Source: Myxococcota bacterium
GTDB taxonomy: Bacteria; Myxococcota_A; UBA9160; PR03
Length of the DNA: 24,770 bases
Reading direction: 5' to 3'
NCBI GenBank assembly: GCA_030066475.1
Contig: JASJBO010000081.1
Span: 1 to 24,770 of the forward strand
A program made the position numbers and the translations under genes. This document shows, piece by piece, positions 23,528 through 24,770 of the stretch. How positions within the stretch are numbered: position 1 is the first letter of the stretch; each line of letters begins with the position of its first letter. Below the pieces are notes generated by a model. The model was given only the letters and a program-made list of their open reading frames with translations. It had not been told where the DNA came from and searched no databases.

Positions 23528-24615
23528 TGGCGGACGTCGGGCCGCTCAAGGTCTACGGCTCCGAGCTGTCGTACTACACCGGCAAGCTCGAGGCGTACCT
23601 GCGCTACAAGGAGATCCCCTACGAGCTGGTCACGGACAACCCCTTCCCCCTGCTGCGCAAGCGGACCGGCGTCGCCCAGGTGCCGGGCGTCGAGCTGCCC
23701 GACGGGCGCTGGCTGACCGACACGACGCCGATCATCGCGTGGCTCGAGACGCAGCAGCCCGAGCCCGCCGTGATTCCGCACGACCCGCTGCAGGCGTTCG
23801 TGAGCCTGCTGGTGGAGGACTACGCCGACGAGTGGCTGTGGCGTCCGGCGATGCACTACCGCTGGTACTACCCGGGCGACGCCTACCTGACGAGCCGCCG
23901 CCTCGCCGAGGAGCTGCTGCGCAACGTCCCGCTGCCTGGTCTCGTGAAGCGCTTCGCGGTCCGCAATCGGCAGCGGCGCCTGTTCACGAGGGGCGACGGC
24001 GTGACCGAGCGCACCCGGACCCACGTGGAGGGCGTCTACCTCCGGTCGCTCGATCACCTGCGCGCGATCCTGGCCGACCGTCCCTTCCTGCTGGGCGCGG
24101 TGCCGACCGTGGCCGACTACGGCTTCTTCGGCTCGATGTTCCGCCACTTCGGGATCGATCCCACCGCCGCCTCGATCATGCGTGAGACGGCGCCCGAGGT
24201 GTACGCCTGGGTGGCGCGCACCTGGGCCGCCCGGGCGAGCCGCGCCCGCGGCGCGCTCGACACGGGCATCCCCAGCGCGTGGGGGGACGTCCTCGACGCG
24301 ATCGGCTCGGCCTACCTGCCGCACCTGTGCGCGAACGCCGAGGCGTGGAAGGCGGGACAGGCACGCTTCGACGTCGAGATCGAGGGCGTGCGCTACGAGC
24401 GGCTGCGCACCGCGCCCTACCGCGTCTGGTGTCTCGAGCAGCTCCGCGCCCGCTTCGAGGGGCTGCCCGAGCCCGCTCGCGAGCAGGCGCGCGCGCTGCT
24501 CGAGCGGCACGGCTGCTGGGAGCCGCTGTGGCGGGTGAACGAGCCCGCCTCCGGCATCGACCCGGAGGGTCGGGCCCCGTTCGCTCAGGGCCACTCGATG
24601 ACCGGGATCCGCTAG
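23527..24615 (+). CDS. Glutathione S-transferase-like protein, extended
   Basis: This 362-aa protein starts at ATG 23527 within the previous gene's stop (TGATG). Residues 6-78 form a thioredoxin-like GST N-domain: LKVYGSELSYYTGKLEAYLR (7-26), QVPGVELPDGRWLTDTTPII (51-70) with the cis-proline P53 and a TDTTP segment in place of the usual E-S glutathione contact. Residues about 85-240 are a helical GST C-domain with RPFLLGAVPTVADYGFFGSM, the conserved N-capping region. The extra 110 or so residues at the end have no family I recognise; they are aromatic- and Arg-rich. The role could be detoxification or ligand transfer, and coupling to an SRPBCC membrane protein hints at a hydrophobic substrate. 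Glutathione binding is unproven because the Ser contact is replaced by Thr. Confidence 0.82.
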   Translation: MADVGPLKVYGSELSYYTGKLEAYLRYKEIPYELVTDNPFPLLRKRTGVAQVPGVELPDGRWLTDTTPIIAWLETQQPEPAVIPHDPLQAFVSLLVEDYADEWLWRPAMHYRWYYPGDAYLTSRRLAEELLRNVPLPGLVKRFAVRNRQRRLFTRGDGVTERTRTHVEGVYLRSLDHLRAILADRPFLLGAVPTVADYGFFGSMFRHFGIDPTAASIMRETAPEVYAWVARTWAARASRARGALDTGIPSAWGDVLDAIGSAYLPHLCANAEAWKAGQARFDVEIEGVRYERLRTAPYRVWCLEQLRARFEGLPEPAREQARALLERHGCWEPLWRVNEPASGIDPEGRAPFAQGHSMTGIR

Positions 24616-24770
24616 GCGGTAGACGGACCCTGTTCGACCCGCAGCGGCTGGCCGGCTGAGGGTGCGCTCGCTGGGGCGGGGCCGGGCTAGGAGTCTGCGC
24701 GGCAGAAGCCCCCTGCAAGCGCCCGCAGGGCGCGCGCAGTGAGGCGAAGCCGAACGAAGTCCACCAGCTA
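24616..24770. other. Non-coding right end
   Basis: No convincing gene is visible in these 155 bases. A CCCTGC/GCAGGG stem (24711-24716 with 24725-24730, 8-nt loop) about 95 bases after the GST stop might be a weak terminator. No tRNA-like fold or promoter stands out. Confidence 0.4.

Noticed and set aside
1..24770. Mobile element, CRISPR, phage or defence system
   Set aside because: No transposase, integrase, terminal repeats, spacer array or known defence domains are visible on either strand.

Overview
The window is high-GC DNA (about 70% by eye) with dense genes, Shine-Dalgarno sites and many GTG starts, so it is bacterial. It has no rRNA, tRNA, CRISPR array, insertion sequence or phage gene. 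The mix of Cys-type sulfatases, a DUF3604 protein, an LLM-family oxidoreductase, a PhoB-type winged helix fused to an ATPase/TPR protein, a dockerin-bearing M23 protein and a crotonase suggests an uncultured deltaproteobacterial lineage (Myxococcota or Binatota-like). That placement is inference from gene content only.

Left part (1-12915). A truncated TauE/SafE-type membrane protein enters at the left edge and faces a leftward six-gene operon. In transcription order the operon is: PfkB-family kinase, class II aldolase, class III aminotransferase, alanine dehydrogenase, sulfatase, sulfatase. Most gaps are 0-38 nt. The exception is the 154-nt gap before the last gene, which holds a possible remnant of another protein. 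A divergent ROK-family regulator lies at the head of the operon, followed by a secreted DUF3604 (PHP-like) protein and a membrane-anchored parvulin-type isomerase. The clearest non-coding signal is a 25-bp AT-rich operator with 9-7-9 architecture. It occurs once between the kinase and the ROK gene and once, as a perfect inverted repeat, just before the DUF3604 gene. Both copies overlap plausible sigma70-type promoters. I read this as one ROK-controlled regulon for taking up and breaking down a sulfated, amine-bearing, polyol-like compound: periplasmic desulfation, amino transfer to pyruvate with alanine recycled by Ald, phosphorylation, then aldol cleavage. The substrate is unknown.

Middle part (12980-18618). 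A 1016-aa PhoB-type DNA-binding/ATPase/TPR regulator points left. It is divergent from a possible 40-aa small protein, an LLM-class flavin/F420 oxidoreductase and an MFS transporter. The shared intergenic region holds a palindrome and a tandem 11-bp repeat, as expected for an OmpR/PhoB-type site.

Right part (18500-24770). Leftward genes are a crotonase, a small LuxR-type regulator that appears broken by a one-base frameshift, and a secreted dockerin plus M23 metallopeptidase-fold protein. Its upstream region carries three CTGACC repeats at exact 11-bp spacing. Rightward are a membrane protein fused to an AHSA1/SRPBCC domain and an overlapping GST-like gene. Two reading frames, TauE at the left and MFS in the middle, run without a stop into the 3' ends of their convergent neighbours.
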